DNA of 64,000 nucleotides from Rhodococcus sp. ARC_M6 (GCF_022810305.1 NZ_JALGQH010000014.1:1-64000), one strand, 5' to 3'; positions 34,988 through 45,277 are shown, counted from the first letter of the stretch. Notes: a model not told the origin generated them from the sequence alone. A program made the numbers and translations.

Positions 34988-35935
34988 ATGCCAACAAAAG
35001 TCCCCGCAATCTCGGCCCGCAGAATCCGTAAGCGCTACGGCGACCAGCATGTACTCGACGGACTCGACCTGTCAGTACCCTCCGGATCCGTCTACGCCCT
35101 ACTCGGAGCAAACGGAGCCGGAAAGACCACGGCAGTCAAAATTCTCACAACCCTCATCCCGTTCGACTCCGGCAATATCACCGTCGCGGGACATTCACTT
35201 CGCGACGATCCGCAGAACGTTCGCCGACGGATAAGCGTCACCGGCCAGTACGCAGCGGTCGACACCCTGCTCACCGGAACCGAGAATCTGGTATTGCTCG
35301 GCGAGCTGAATCATCTGGGCCGGAAGGGTTCCCGACACCGCGCCGAAGAACTACTCCAACAATTCAACCTCACGGAATTCGGAGGCAAGCGTGCAGGCGA
35401 ATACTCCGGCGGCATGCTCAGGCGACTCGACATTGCAATGAGCCTGGTAGCGCAACCGGAGATTGTTTTTCTCGACGAACCCACGACAGGCTTGGACCCG
35501 CGCAGTCGCCACGAAATGTGGTCCATCGTAAGAACTCTCACGAAGTCAGGTGTCACAATCTTTCTGACCACCCAATACCTCGACGAGGCAGACGAGTTGG
35601 CAGACACCATCGGCGTATTGAACGGCGGCCGACTGGTCGCCGAGGGAACACCGGACGAACTCAAACGGCTGGTTCCTGGTGGACACGTGGCGCTGCAATT
35701 CGAAAATCCGGCGCAACTCGACTACGCCACAACAGTATTCCCCTACGCGCACAAATCACCCGAAACTTTGACCCTGCAGATCCCGTCGGATGGAGCCGTG
35801 TCGTCGATCAGAACAATCCTCGACTCCATCGACGACCCAACGGTCACCGTCGAAAAATTCTCCGTACACACACCCGACCTCGACGACGTGTTCTTCGCCT
35901 TGACCGCTCAATCCAAGATTGCGAGTGTCCGATGA
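34988..35935 (+). CDS. ABC exporter ATP-binding protein (DrrA family)
   Basis: 315 residues. Walker A GANGAGKTTAV near residue 38, signature YSGGMLRRLDIAMSL, Walker B VFLDEPTTGLDPRSR, H-loop as FLTTQYLDEADELAD (Gln replaces His, usual in DrrA). C-terminal DUF4162-like extension. Pairs with the permease downstream (ATGA overlap). Family members export daunorubicin-like drugs or lipids such as PDIM. ATG 34988 with CGGAGGT. Likely repressed by the divergent TetR protein. Confidence 0.9.
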   Translation: MPTKVPAISARRIRKRYGDQHVLDGLDLSVPSGSVYALLGANGAGKTTAVKILTTLIPFDSGNITVAGHSLRDDPQNVRRRISVTGQYAAVDTLLTGTENLVLLGELNHLGRKGSRHRAEELLQQFNLTEFGGKRAGEYSGGMLRRLDIAMSLVAQPEIVFLDEPTTGLDPRSRHEMWSIVRTLTKSGVTIFLTTQYLDEADELADTIGVLNGGRLVAEGTPDELKRLVPGGHVALQFENPAQLDYATTVFPYAHKSPETLTLQIPSDGAVSSIRTILDSIDDPTVTVEKFSVHTPDLDDVFFALTAQSKIASVR

Positions 35936-36693
35936 CAACAACCGTTACCACCGATTCCGCGGTGATGCTCCGGCGAAATCTCAAACATGTTCTACGCAGC
36001 CCGGATTCGATGATCACGGCAATAGCGCTACCGGTCATACTCATGCTGCTCTTCGTCTACGTGTTCGGCGGAGCCATCAACACCGGCAGCGAGTACATCG
36101 ACTACGTCGTTCCCGGAATCATTCTGCTGTGCGCAGGTTTCGGCGCATCGACCACGGCTGTGAGCGTCTCGAGCGACATGAAGGACGGAATCATCGATCG
36201 CTTCCGGACCTTGGCGATCGCGCCGTCGTCGGTCCTGACCGGGCACGTGCTCGCCAGCGTCGTCCGCAACATTCTGACCACGGCAATCGTGATCGTAGTC
36301 GCCCTGATCATGGGCTTTCGCCCAACCAGCGATCCACTGCGCTGGCTCGCTGTCGCCGGCGTGATTATCGCGTTCGTCTTCGCGATGTCATATCTTTCGA
36401 CAGCACTTGGCCTCGTGGCCAAAAATCCCGAAGCCGCAGGCGGATTCACCTTCGCCATCATGTTTCTGCCCTACGTCAGCACCGCCTTCGTTCCCGCTGA
36501 ATCCATGCCGTCCTGGCTTCAGGGATTTGCGCGGCATCAACCGGTCACACCGATCATCGAGACGGTGCGTGGGCTCCTGATGGGGACACCGATCGGAAAC
36601 AGCGCCGTCATCGCACTCGCGTGGTGCCTGGGAATCGCGGTCATGGGATTTGTGTGGGCGAACTTGCTCTACCGACGCAAGACTACGAGTTGA
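35932..36693 (+). CDS. ABC-2 type permease (DrrB family)
   Basis: 253 residues, six transmembrane helices, ABC-2 membrane domain with IDYVVPGIILLCAGFGAST and DMKDGIIDRFRTLAIAPSSVL, and LPYVSTAFVPAESMPSWLQGF, all characteristic of DrrB-type exporters. Start ATG overlaps the ATPase stop. Forms an exporter with the DrrA-like protein; substrate unknown but drug efflux is likely given the TetR control. Confidence 0.9.
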   Translation: MTTTVTTDSAVMLRRNLKHVLRSPDSMITAIALPVILMLLFVYVFGGAINTGSEYIDYVVPGIILLCAGFGASTTAVSVSSDMKDGIIDRFRTLAIAPSSVLTGHVLASVVRNILTTAIVIVVALIMGFRPTSDPLRWLAVAGVIIAFVFAMSYLSTALGLVAKNPEAAGGFTFAIMFLPYVSTAFVPAESMPSWLQGFARHQPVTPIIETVRGLLMGTPIGNSAVIALAWCLGIAVMGFVWANLLYRRKTTS

Positions 36694-36718
36694 CCCGAGA
36701 CCCGCGCGCGACCGGAGC

Positions 36719-37027
36719 CTAGACGCGTCTCCGGATCGCGGCGGCCAATTGATCCACGGTCGGGTATCCCTTCAACCCTTCGTCCGTTCGATAGACGCGG
36801 CACGCCAAGTCGGTAACTCTGTCAGCGTCAGGGAAAGCGTCGACACCATCGATCAGGATCGTCGGTGATCCCGCGAACGGTACCGCCGCTGCCTCGTCAT
36901 CGGTGGCCAGCAATCGGTACGACACTGCGACGTCGACCAGACCGACCTTCGCCAGCGCTTCCTTCACTCGCACACCGGCTTCGTCGGAGTTCGGGCACTG
37001 ATCCACATACAGAATCTCGATGTCCAT
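36719..37027 (-). CDS. Thioredoxin-fold protein
   Basis: 102 residues beginning MDIEILYVDQCPNSDEAG: a beta strand followed by CPNS, with Cys11 at the position of the thioredoxin active site, and SPTILIDGVDAF with the cis-Pro (SPT) that faces the active site. A second Cys (near residue 76, LACRVY) lies near the C-terminus. Fits small thioredoxin-like/alkylmercury-lyase-like domains; redox partner or metal unknown. Stop at 36719; next gene (FKBP) is upstream on the same strand across a terminator. Confidence 0.78.
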   Translation of the reverse strand: MDIEILYVDQCPNSDEAGVRVKEALAKVGLVDVAVSYRLLATDDEAAAVPFAGSPTILIDGVDAFPDADRVTDLACRVYRTDEGLKGYPTVDQLAAAIRRRV

Positions 37028-37052
37028 ACCGTCATTATCGCCACTGCGACAA

Positions 37053-37096
37053 AAGAAGCGTCCTGCCCGACCAGACGGTCGAGCAGGACGCTTCTT
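37053..37096 (-). terminator. Strong terminator hairpin after FKBP gene
   Basis: Perfect 14-bp stem (37053-37066 with 37083-37096), with an inner CGACC/GGTCG stem in the loop. On the minus strand it is followed by CTTTTGTCG, a U-rich tail. It lies 27 bases after the FKBP stop. Confidence 0.85.
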
Positions 37097-37123
37097 GAAA
37101 ATCTGTACCAGCGGTACTGCGAC

Positions 37124-37486
37124 TTACTTGGCGTTGAGCAGATCGATCACGAACACCAAGGTCTTGCCGGAAAGCTGGTGGCCCGCACCGGCCGGGCCGT
37201 AGGCGAGCTCCGGCGGGATGGTGAGCTGACGGCGTCCGCCGACCTTCATGCCGGGAATGCCGTCCTGCCAGCCCTTGATCAGACCGCGGAGCGGGAACTG
37301 AATGGACTCGCCGCGGCTCCAGGAAGAGTCGAACTCTTCGCCGGATTCGAATTCGACACCGACGTAGTGAACGTCGACGGTGCCACCGGGAACGGCTTCG
37401 GTGCCTTCTCCGACAACCAGATCCTTGATGACCAGATCGGTCGGCGCGGGGCCTTCCTGGAATTCAATTACGGGCTTGCTACTCAT
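37124..37486 (-). CDS. fkpA: FKBP-type peptidyl-prolyl isomerase
   Basis: 120 residues, one FKBP domain, no signal peptide. Landmarks: VDVHYVGVEFESGEEFDSSW, PLRGLIKGWQDGIPGMKVGG (the flap and active-site region), and LAYGPAGAGHQLSGKTLVFVIDLL. It catalyses cis-trans isomerisation of X-Pro bonds in the cytoplasm. ATG at 37486. Separated from gltA2 by 97 bases with no clear terminator. Confidence 0.92.
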   Translation of the reverse strand: MSSKPVIEFQEGPAPTDLVIKDLVVGEGTEAVPGGTVDVHYVGVEFESGEEFDSSWSRGESIQFPLRGLIKGWQDGIPGMKVGGRRQLTIPPELAYGPAGAGHQLSGKTLVFVIDLLNAK

Positions 37487-37583
37487 GATGTTCTCCTGAA
37501 CTACGAGCCGGACAGGTCCGGGTGTCGAGGCGAAATTGTTTTGGTGAGTGAAACTAGTGGAAAGTCATGTCGCCAGTAGCGCG

Positions 37584-38882
37584 TTAGCGGGACGTCATGT
37601 CTTTGTAGTCACGCTCGGTGTAGCCGGTGTAAATCTGACGGGGGCGGCCGATCTTGGTAGCCGGATCCTCGTGCATTTCACGCCAGTGTGCGATCCACCC
37701 GGGCAGACGACCCATGGCGAAGAGCACGGTGAACATGCGCGGCGGGAAGCCCATCGCGCGGTAGATCAGACCGGTGTAGAAGTCCACGTTCGGGTACAGC
37801 TTGCGCTCGATGAAGTAGTCGTCGGTGAGAGCCGCTTCTTCGAGTTGCATTGCGATGTTGAGCAATTCGTCGTCGCCGCCGAGCTTGCCCAGGATATTGT
37901 GCGCGGTCTCACGGACCAGCGCAGCGCGCGGGTCGTAGTTACGGTAGACGCGGTGCCCGAAGCCCATGAGCTTCACGCCGTCTTCCTTGTTCTTGACCTT
38001 GCGGACGAACTCGGCTGCGGTGCTTCCGTTGGCCTTGATCTCGTCGAGCATCTCGAGCACGGCCTGGTTTGCGCCGCCGTGCAGCGGGCCCCAGAGTGCG
38101 TTGATACCAGCGGACACCGACGTGAACATGTTGGCATCGGAAGAACCGACCATGCGCACCGTGGAGGTGGAGCAGTTCTGCTCGTGATCCGCGTGCAGGA
38201 TCAGCAACATGTCGAGTGCCTTGGCGACCTCGGGATCACCCTGGTACGGCTCGGCCGGGAAGCCGAACGTCATGCGCATGAAGTTCTCGACCAGGCTCAA
38301 CGAGTTGTCCGGGTAGAGGAACGGCTGTCCGACGGACTTCTTGTACGCGTACGCCGCGATGGTCGGCAGCTTCGCGAGAAGACGGATGGTGGAAAGCTCC
38401 ACCTGCTCCGGATCCTCGGGGTCCAGGGAATCCTGGTAGTACGCCGAGAGCGCATTGACTGCCGAGGACAGAACCGGCATCGGGTGTGCGTTGCGCGGGA
38501 AGCCGTCGAAGAACCGCTTGAGGTCTTCGTGCAGGAGTGTGTGGCGACGGATGCGGTCCGTGAAGGACTCGAGCTGGACCTCGGTCGGAAGCTCACCGTA
38601 GATCAGCAGGTAGCTGACCTCCATGAACGTCGACTTACCGGCCAACTGCTCGATGGGGTATCCGCGGTAGCGCAGGATGCCCTTCTCGCCGTCGATGTAG
38701 GTGATTGCGGAACTGGTGGATGCAGTGTTCACAAAGCCGGGGTCAAGGGTGGTGTACCCCGTATTGGCCAGCAGCTTTCCCAGTTCGATGCCGTCATTGC
38801 CCTCGGTTGCCCTGGCAATGGACATCGTGTGCTCACCACCGGGGTAAGTAAGCGTGGGCTTTGTGTCATTGTCAGCGGGCAC
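37584..38882 (-). CDS. gltA: Citrate synthase (main, hexameric type)
   Basis: 432 residues, type II citrate synthase. Substrate and catalytic elements: first catalytic His in ALWGPLHGGANQ, His in MGFGHRVYRNYDPR, and Asp in NVDFYTGLIYRAMGF. N-terminal ~50 residues form the usual extension with beta strands. It condenses acetyl-CoA and oxaloacetate, first step of the TCA cycle. GTG start at 38882 after GAGAGGGATCC. Corresponds to mycobacterial GltA2 (Rv0896, recalled). The window also has CitA at 42448. Confidence 0.95.
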   Translation of the reverse strand: MPADNDTKPTLTYPGGEHTMSIARATEGNDGIELGKLLANTGYTTLDPGFVNTASTSSAITYIDGEKGILRYRGYPIEQLAGKSTFMEVSYLLIYGELPTEVQLESFTDRIRRHTLLHEDLKRFFDGFPRNAHPMPVLSSAVNALSAYYQDSLDPEDPEQVELSTIRLLAKLPTIAAYAYKKSVGQPFLYPDNSLSLVENFMRMTFGFPAEPYQGDPEVAKALDMLLILHADHEQNCSTSTVRMVGSSDANMFTSVSAGINALWGPLHGGANQAVLEMLDEIKANGSTAAEFVRKVKNKEDGVKLMGFGHRVYRNYDPRAALVRETAHNILGKLGGDDELLNIAMQLEEAALTDDYFIERKLYPNVDFYTGLIYRAMGFPPRMFTVLFAMGRLPGWIAHWREMHEDPATKIGRPRQIYTGYTERDYKDMTSR

Positions 38883-39238
38883 GAAGGATCCCTCTCAAGC
38901 TCAAACCAACGAGTAACTTCATACGATTCAACTAGAAACTAGTCGCACCGAACAAAACATGCCGAGGGAGGGTAGCTCCGCGAAGGATTTCAGCCCGATC
39001 GGAGTTAGACATATCCCCCGAAACTGAAACAAGTTTCATTGCCTTGGTCACGGACGTGCTGGGTCCGATGTTCACACCCCCCAACCTATCGTGAACTGCT
39101 TGTTTGCCGAAGGGTTGTCATTTTGCACCCCATCGACCTGCCGTGAATCCCGCCTCACAGCCGAACTGCGTTCACCAACTCACCTCCATCGAGACCGTCC
39201 ACAGCTTCGTTACGCGCTCCCAGCATTTGGGATGGGGA
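38883..39238. other. Intergenic region upstream of gltA
   Basis: 356 bases holding the gltA promoter. Visible: ACTAG-AAA-CTAGT (38931-38943), TGAAAC-AA-GTTTCA (39025-39038), and GTTCAC..GTGAAC pair further upstream. No clear CRP/GlxR or RamB consensus. No reading frame here is convincing. Confidence 0.45.
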
Positions 39239-40186
39239 TCACAACGCGTGGATCCCCCAAGTACCCGTCCACGTCTTCCCCGGCCCGAGAACCAACATGT
39301 CGATTCCCGAATTGAACGCGTCGGGCGGGCACGTCATCGGCTCGAGCGCCAACGCCCGCCCACGATCCGGATACCCCTTGTCGTTTGCGGGATCTGCGAT
39401 GAACGCCTGAATCCAGGGGAACTCACGCGTCGTCCACAGTGCCGTCCCGGTGCCGTCGGGCGCGAGCAACTCGTGCTGCGTACGTCCGCTGCCGTCGACG
39501 ACGTCCAGCGCGCTGTACGGCGTATCCAACTGCACACCTTCGAGCGAACGCGGCGTTCGGAAATCGAAATCCGTGCCCGCAACAGGCTGCGAATACGCAT
39601 TGGGCAGTAGCCGCTGGGGATCGATCGGCAACCGTGTCCCCGCAGCCAGGTGAAGAGAACATTCGTCGAGCGGAAAATCGCCGGCCCGGATGAAGGTGTG
39701 CATTCCGAGTCCAAACGGCGACGGCGTCGCCCCCTTGTTGGTCGCAGTGTGCGTCACGGTCAAGCCGCTCTCGTCCACTGCGTAGACGATCGTCAACTGC
39801 AGCGGGTACGGCCAACCCTTGTGTAATCCCACGTCGACGGACAATTCGACGCGACTGTACGTGTGGTTGACCAGACTCCAATTACGTCGACGAACGAACC
39901 CGTGGCTGGCATTCCCCAGAGCAGGCTCCGTGATCTCCAGCTGATGTTCGATACCGTCGAACATGAAGTGGCCGTCACGGATCCGATTGGGCCACGGCGC
40001 CAGCACCAAGCCGGCGGACAACGGTGGTTTCGAACCGAGTTCCCACGTTTCGGTAAGCGCACGACGCCCCGACGGACCGTCGTGATCGAGCAATCGCAAT
40101 CCGGCTCCCGCCGCAGCGATCTCGGCCCGGTAGCCGCCACCACGGATCTCGAACCCACCTCTACCCGTGCTGTGCGGTTGCGTCAT
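39239..40186 (-). CDS. Aldose 1-epimerase (galactose mutarotase) family protein
   Basis: 315 residues. Beta-sandwich mutarotase: APWPNRIRDGHFMFDG contains the Asn-Arg of the sugar site, NASHGFVRRRNWSLV holds the catalytic His, LGMHTFIRAGDF the second His, and the catalytic Glu is in RALALEPMTCPPDAFN. It interconverts alpha and beta anomers of aldohexoses. ATG at 40186 is used; the frame stays open for over 1 kb upstream, antisense-free but on another gene in a different frame, and that part is not coding. Downstream of an MFS gene in the same direction. Confidence 0.9.
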   Translation of the reverse strand: MTQPHSTGRGGFEIRGGGYRAEIAAAGAGLRLLDHDGPSGRRALTETWELGSKPPLSAGLVLAPWPNRIRDGHFMFDGIEHQLEITEPALGNASHGFVRRRNWSLVNHTYSRVELSVDVGLHKGWPYPLQLTIVYAVDESGLTVTHTATNKGATPSPFGLGMHTFIRAGDFPLDECSLHLAAGTRLPIDPQRLLPNAYSQPVAGTDFDFRTPRSLEGVQLDTPYSALDVVDGSGRTQHELLAPDGTGTALWTTREFPWIQAFIADPANDKGYPDRGRALALEPMTCPPDAFNSGIDMLVLGPGKTWTGTWGIHAL

Positions 40187-40227
40187 GGACTTAAGTTTCC
40201 ACCACGAACCGTCCGCAAACCAGGACG

Positions 40228-41493
40228 TCAGGCGGCGCGTCCCACCTTGTACCGAACGAACGTCGGGAAGGCGATTGCCGCCACGACGACCCCGACAACC
40301 ACCAGAACGCCACCGCCGGCCGCCGCCACCCCCGTTCCGAACAGGAATGCGGCGCCGCCGTGCAGGACGTCTCCGATACGCGGGCCACCCGCCACGACGA
40401 CGATGAAGACGCCCTGGAGCCGTCCGCGCATGTCGTCCGTCGCGACCTGTTGGAGCATCGTGCTGCGGAACGCGGCCGACACCATGTCGACGGCACCACC
40501 GAATGCCAGGAACGCCACCGCTGCCCAGAGGTAGATCACGCTGGACTCCGGACTCGCGAAGTAGACGACCACACCGAATCCGATCATCGACAATCCCCAC
40601 AAGACAATGCAGATCAGAATTGCCTTGCCCTGGTATTGAACTCGTGGCAACCACCCCGAAAAGACGCCGCCGAGTACGGCACCCGCCGACATCGCCGCGA
40701 ACAACAAGCCCAGCGCGAAACCGCCCTCGGGTGGGCCGCCGAAGGTTTCTTCCGCAATCTCCGGGAACAACGCCCGGGACATGCCGAACACCATTGCGAT
40801 GATGTCGACGACAAAGGACGCGAGCAGCACCTTCTGTGTCGCGAGATAGGAAAACCCACTCAGGACTTCTCGGAAACCTGCGCGCTTCGACGTTCCGGTC
40901 GGCGGTATCGACGGGAGCTTCCACACGGCCCACAACGTGGCCAGCAGGAAGATCGAGTCCAGCAGGTACAGCAGAGCCAGACCGGCCGTCGGAATGAGCA
41001 CACCCGCCAACAGCGGCCCGGCGATCGCACCGAACTGCACCACCGTCATGTTCAGTGAGTTCGCGGCCGGCAACTGCGCTCCCGGAATCAATCGCGGAAT
41101 TATCGCGGCCCGGGTCGGCTGGTTGACCGCGAAAAACGCCTGTTGCACCGCGAACAGTGTGAGAACCAGCCATACGTTGTTCACGTTCAGAGCAGCTTGA
41201 ATCCAGAACAGCACCGACGTGACACCGAGGCCGATCGAGCTGATCATCAACAGCCGTCGACGATCCATCACGTCGGCGAGGGCGCCACCCCACAACCCGA
41301 AAATGATCAGGGGAACAAGACCGAAGATTCCCGTCAAACCCACATAGCCGGAACTGCCGGTGATGACGTACACCTGCTGCGGGACTGCGACCACACTGAG
41401 TTGGGCGCCGATAACCGTGACGATTCCGGCGGTCCACAATCGTCGATAATCAGGATTCTCGAGCGGAGTCGTGTCCGCGAGAACACTCTTCAC
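40228..41493 (-). CDS. MFS transporter (EntS/MFS_3-like)
   Basis: 421 residues, 12 helices. Motif A loop GALADVMDRRRLLM; the segment NQPTRAAIIPRLIPGAQLPAANSL is typical of the EntS-like MFS_3 group. Likely exporter of small molecules. The GTG at 41493 overlaps the pdxH stop (GTGA), which supports this start over GTG 41517. It forms an operon with pdxH and perhaps with the aldose epimerase gene downstream. Confidence 0.88.
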   Translation of the reverse strand: MKSVLADTTPLENPDYRRLWTAGIVTVIGAQLSVVAVPQQVYVITGSSGYVGLTGIFGLVPLIIFGLWGGALADVMDRRRLLMISSIGLGVTSVLFWIQAALNVNNVWLVLTLFAVQQAFFAVNQPTRAAIIPRLIPGAQLPAANSLNMTVVQFGAIAGPLLAGVLIPTAGLALLYLLDSIFLLATLWAVWKLPSIPPTGTSKRAGFREVLSGFSYLATQKVLLASFVVDIIAMVFGMSRALFPEIAEETFGGPPEGGFALGLLFAAMSAGAVLGGVFSGWLPRVQYQGKAILICIVLWGLSMIGFGVVVYFASPESSVIYLWAAVAFLAFGGAVDMVSAAFRSTMLQQVATDDMRGRLQGVFIVVVAGGPRIGDVLHGGAAFLFGTGVAAAGGGVLVVVGVVVAAIAFPTFVRYKVGRAA

Positions 41494-42239
41494 GGCTGGA
41501 GACGAACTGCGGACCACTGACCGTCGACGACGGCAGTTCGGACCCGATTGTGCATGCGGTTGGCGCGGCCTTGCCAGAATTCGACGATCTCGGGGCGGAT
41601 CAGGATCCCGCCCCAGTGCGGTGGCACCGGAATCTCACCGTCGACGCCGAAGCGCGCGGCGACTTCACGGAGTTGTTCGTCCAACGCTGCCCGTGATTCG
41701 ACGGGTTGTGATTGCGACGACGCCCAGGCCCCGAGCTGAGACCCTCGCGGCCGGGTACTCCAATACCCTTGTGTCACTTGATCACTCACATGCTCGGCCG
41801 CGCCTCGAACGATGACCTGCCGGGCGAGCGTCAGCCAGGTGAAGTTCGCCGATGCAAAGGGATGCACGTCCAGCTGACGCGCTTTGTCGGAGCGATAGTT
41901 GGTGAAGAACAGAACCCCGGCTTCGGACAAGCCCTTACAGAGAACCGTCCGGGACGTCGGGTGCCCGTGTTCGTCGAGAGTGGACAGTGTCATCGCATTC
42001 GGTTCGGGCGCCTCGGCCTCGACGGCATCGAGCAGCCACTGACGCATGAGCGGAAGCCAGCCGTTCTCGACTTGACTCACGTCCAATTCGACGCTCATCC
42101 GGTCGTGTACAGCCTCGGATTCACTGCCGGGTTGCGGATACCCCACCCGCATCGCAGCCAGTTCGTTGTTCACTACCACCGGGTCCTGATGTTCCTTCGA
42201 CACAGCCCAGAACGCTACTCCCGGGTACTCACCGGTCAC
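41490..42239 (-). CDS. pdxH: Pyridoxamine 5'-phosphate oxidase
   Basis: 249 residues at the longest start. FMN-binding split barrel: SRTVLCKGLSEAGVLFFTNY, SDKARQLDVHPFASANFTW, and C-terminal dimer signature GGILIRPEIVEFWQGRANRMHNR with the conserved Arg/His for PLP. It oxidises PNP/PMP to pyridoxal 5'-phosphate, needed by SerC encoded nearby. N-terminus uncertain: GTG 42203 would give a shorter, more typical protein. Divergent from citA. Confidence 0.93.
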   Translation of the reverse strand: MTGEYPGVAFWAVSKEHQDPVVVNNELAAMRVGYPQPGSESEAVHDRMSVELDVSQVENGWLPLMRQWLLDAVEAEAPEPNAMTLSTLDEHGHPTSRTVLCKGLSEAGVLFFTNYRSDKARQLDVHPFASANFTWLTLARQVIVRGAAEHVSDQVTQGYWSTRPRGSQLGAWASSQSQPVESRAALDEQLREVAARFGVDGEIPVPPHWGGILIRPEIVEFWQGRANRMHNRVRTAVVDGQWSAVRLQP

Positions 42240-42329
42240 CGGCCGTGCGGGACCCGCTAAAGTTTGCCGTGGCTAGACCCGATTCGAATCGCAGGCCGCA
42301 TCAGCGACCGCAGCCGATCGGGACGAGAA

Positions 42330-42386
42330 GATTGCGCAAGACAACTTGAAGTGCGTGCTCATCCCGCAAGCACTTGACGCGCAATC
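42330..42386 (+). promoter_or_regulatory. Nested inverted repeat in citA leader region
   Basis: GATTGCGC (42330-42337) pairs with GCGCAATC (42379-42386); inside, AAGTGC (42349-42354) pairs with GCACTT (42370-42375). The structure ends 61 bases before citA and could be an RNA hairpin or an operator. Confidence 0.45.
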
Positions 42387-42447
42387 GCTGAAGGCTGAGG
42401 CAGTGCGACTCTGACCGGGCGCACTCGAACGAGGAGAGTCCACGAGA

Positions 42448-43575
42448 ATGGCAGTGAGCGCAGGAATACCCGACGATTTCGTCAGCGGACTCGAAGGCGT
42501 AGTCGCCTTCACCAGTGACATCGCCGAGCCCGACAAAGACGGCGGCGCACTGCGCTACCGCGGCGTCGACATCGAAGATCTGGTCGGCCAGAAGGTTACC
42601 TTCGGCAATGTATGGGCCCTGCTCGTCGACGGACGCTTCGGCGCAGGCTTACCGCCCGCCGAGCCGTTCCCCCTCCCGATCCACACCGGTGACGTCCGTG
42701 TCGACGTCCAGGCTGGACTCGCGATGCTGGCTCCCATCTGGGGCTACGAACCAATCCTGGACATCGACGACGAAACCGCCCGCGACCAGCTCGCACGCGC
42801 ATCCGTCATGGCACTGTCCTACGTCGCACAGTCGGCGCGCGGCATCTACCAGCCCGCAGTTCCGCAGAAGCGCATCGACGAAGCCAAGACCGTCACCGAA
42901 CGCTTTATGGTCCGCTGGCAGGGTGAGCCCAACCCGGCCCACGTCGAGGCAATTGACGCGTACTGGGTCTCCGCCGCCGAGCACGGCATGAACGCCTCCA
43001 CCTTCACCGCCCGCGTCATCGCCTCCACCGGCGCCGACGTCGCGGCTTCCCTCTCCGGTGCCATCGGCGCCATGTCCGGCCCGCTGCACGGCGGCGCACC
43101 GGCACGCGTGCTCCCGATGATCGAAGAGACCGAGCGCACCGGCGACGCCCGCGCCCTGGTCAAGGGAATCCTGGACCGCAAGGAAAAGCTCATGGGCTTC
43201 GGTCACCGCGTTTATCGCGCCGAAGATCCCCGTGCACGCGTGCTCCGCGCCACAGCGAAGCGTCTCAACGCCACCCGCTACGAAGCTGCTGCAGCACTCG
43301 AGCAGGCTGCTCTCACCGAACTGCGTGAGCGTCGTCCGGACCGTGCGATCGAGACCAACGTCGAGTTCTGGGCTGCTGTCATCCTGGACTTCGCCGAGGT
43401 TCCCGCGCACATGATGCCCGCCATGTTCACGTGTGGCCGCACCGCCGGCTGGTGTGCACACATCCTCGAACAGAAGCGTCTCGGTAAACTGGTTCGTCCG
43501 GCCGCCATCTACACCGGCCCGGCACCCCGCTCCCCCGAGTCCGTCGAGGGCTGGGATCAGATCAGCCACGCGTAA
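42448..43575 (+). CDS. citA: Citrate synthase 2 (CitA / methylcitrate-synthase-like)
   Basis: 375 residues, shorter N-terminus than GltA. His in MSGPLHGGAPARV and His in MGFGHRVYRAEDPR are present; the third position reads TNVEFWAAVILDFA, so Glu replaces the usual Asp, as I recall for mycobacterial CitA (Rv0889c). ATG at 42448 after GAGGAGAGTCC. It may act as a second citrate synthase or a 2-methylcitrate synthase; with prpE in the window the latter is possible, but no prpC/prpD genes are seen. Confidence 0.9.
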   Translation: MAVSAGIPDDFVSGLEGVVAFTSDIAEPDKDGGALRYRGVDIEDLVGQKVTFGNVWALLVDGRFGAGLPPAEPFPLPIHTGDVRVDVQAGLAMLAPIWGYEPILDIDDETARDQLARASVMALSYVAQSARGIYQPAVPQKRIDEAKTVTERFMVRWQGEPNPAHVEAIDAYWVSAAEHGMNASTFTARVIASTGADVAASLSGAIGAMSGPLHGGAPARVLPMIEETERTGDARALVKGILDRKEKLMGFGHRVYRAEDPRARVLRATAKRLNATRYEAAAALEQAALTELRERRPDRAIETNVEFWAAVILDFAEVPAHMMPAMFTCGRTAGWCAHILEQKRLGKLVRPAAIYTGPAPRSPESVEGWDQISHA

Positions 43576-43603
43576 CACCTGCTCTAATCACCAATCACGG
43601 TAG

Positions 43604-44758
<1,155 letters not shown>

Positions 44759-44780
44759 GCCATTTCTCGACTCGTTCCAT

Positions 44781-44817
44781 CTGCTGGCCCCGATTCTTTC
44801 CGAGTCGGGGCCAGCAG
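44781..44817 (+). terminator. Terminator hairpin after serC
   Basis: Perfect 13-bp stem CTGCTGGCCCCGA / TCGGGGCCAGCAG with an 11-base loop, 22 bases after the serC stop. Confidence 0.82.
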
Positions 44818-44927
44818 TGTATTCAGACCAATCCGGTGGATTCCGAACTGAACAGCTGCCACGCGCACTAACATCCCAATTGTGTACTGAACTGGGATTA
44901 TTGTCGCCAATCAGACCGGGGGACCTC

Positions 44928-45213
44928 ATGTCCGAATCAGAATTCGATGCTGCATCCGTCGATTCATCCGTCTCGTACGGACAACCGGTCGCGACTGGGC
45001 TGGCGATGAAACGCCGGAGCCCGTTTGACTTGCTCGCCGACGCTGTCGTGGATTCCGACCTTTGCCTTCGGACTGAACACGCTGTACCTGCAGATCGAAT
45101 TGAACAAGGTCGTCGATCGCTATCCCGGCGCACTGCCGGAGACGCCGGTCCCCTGTACGTGTGACCTAGGTCCGAGCGGCACACCCTTCGGGAGTGTCCT
45201 GCCGGACCGCTGA
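44928..45213 (+). pseudogene. Small frameshifted gene of unknown function
   Basis: ATG at 44928 (GGGGGAC upstream) opens a frame beginning MSESEFDAASVDSS and continuing MKRRSPFDLLADAVV. Around 45040-45055 the coding signal (GC-rich third positions) moves to the +1 frame, which reads IPTFAFGLNTLYLQIELNKV then VDRYPGALPETPV and stops at 45213. The first frame instead becomes low-GC3 and stops at 45164. Together they suggest one ~90-residue gene with a frameshift, or a sequencing error. Family not recognised. Lies between serC and sepH, same strand. Confidence 0.5.
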
Positions 45214-45277
45214 TCACAAATGAATTACAGTAAATTGCGGCGCAAAGTCGCGAGCCGACGCGATAAGGGAGGTCAAT

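Noticed and set aside
37548-38942. 464-residue open frame antisense to gltA
   Set aside because: Shadow of a highly GC-rich gene; residue make-up (Val/Arg/Glu-rich) and lack of motifs are typical of antisense frames.
40187-41437. Extension of the aldose epimerase frame upstream
   Set aside because: It overlaps the MFS gene in another frame on the same strand and is Arg/Gly-rich, without epimerase similarity.
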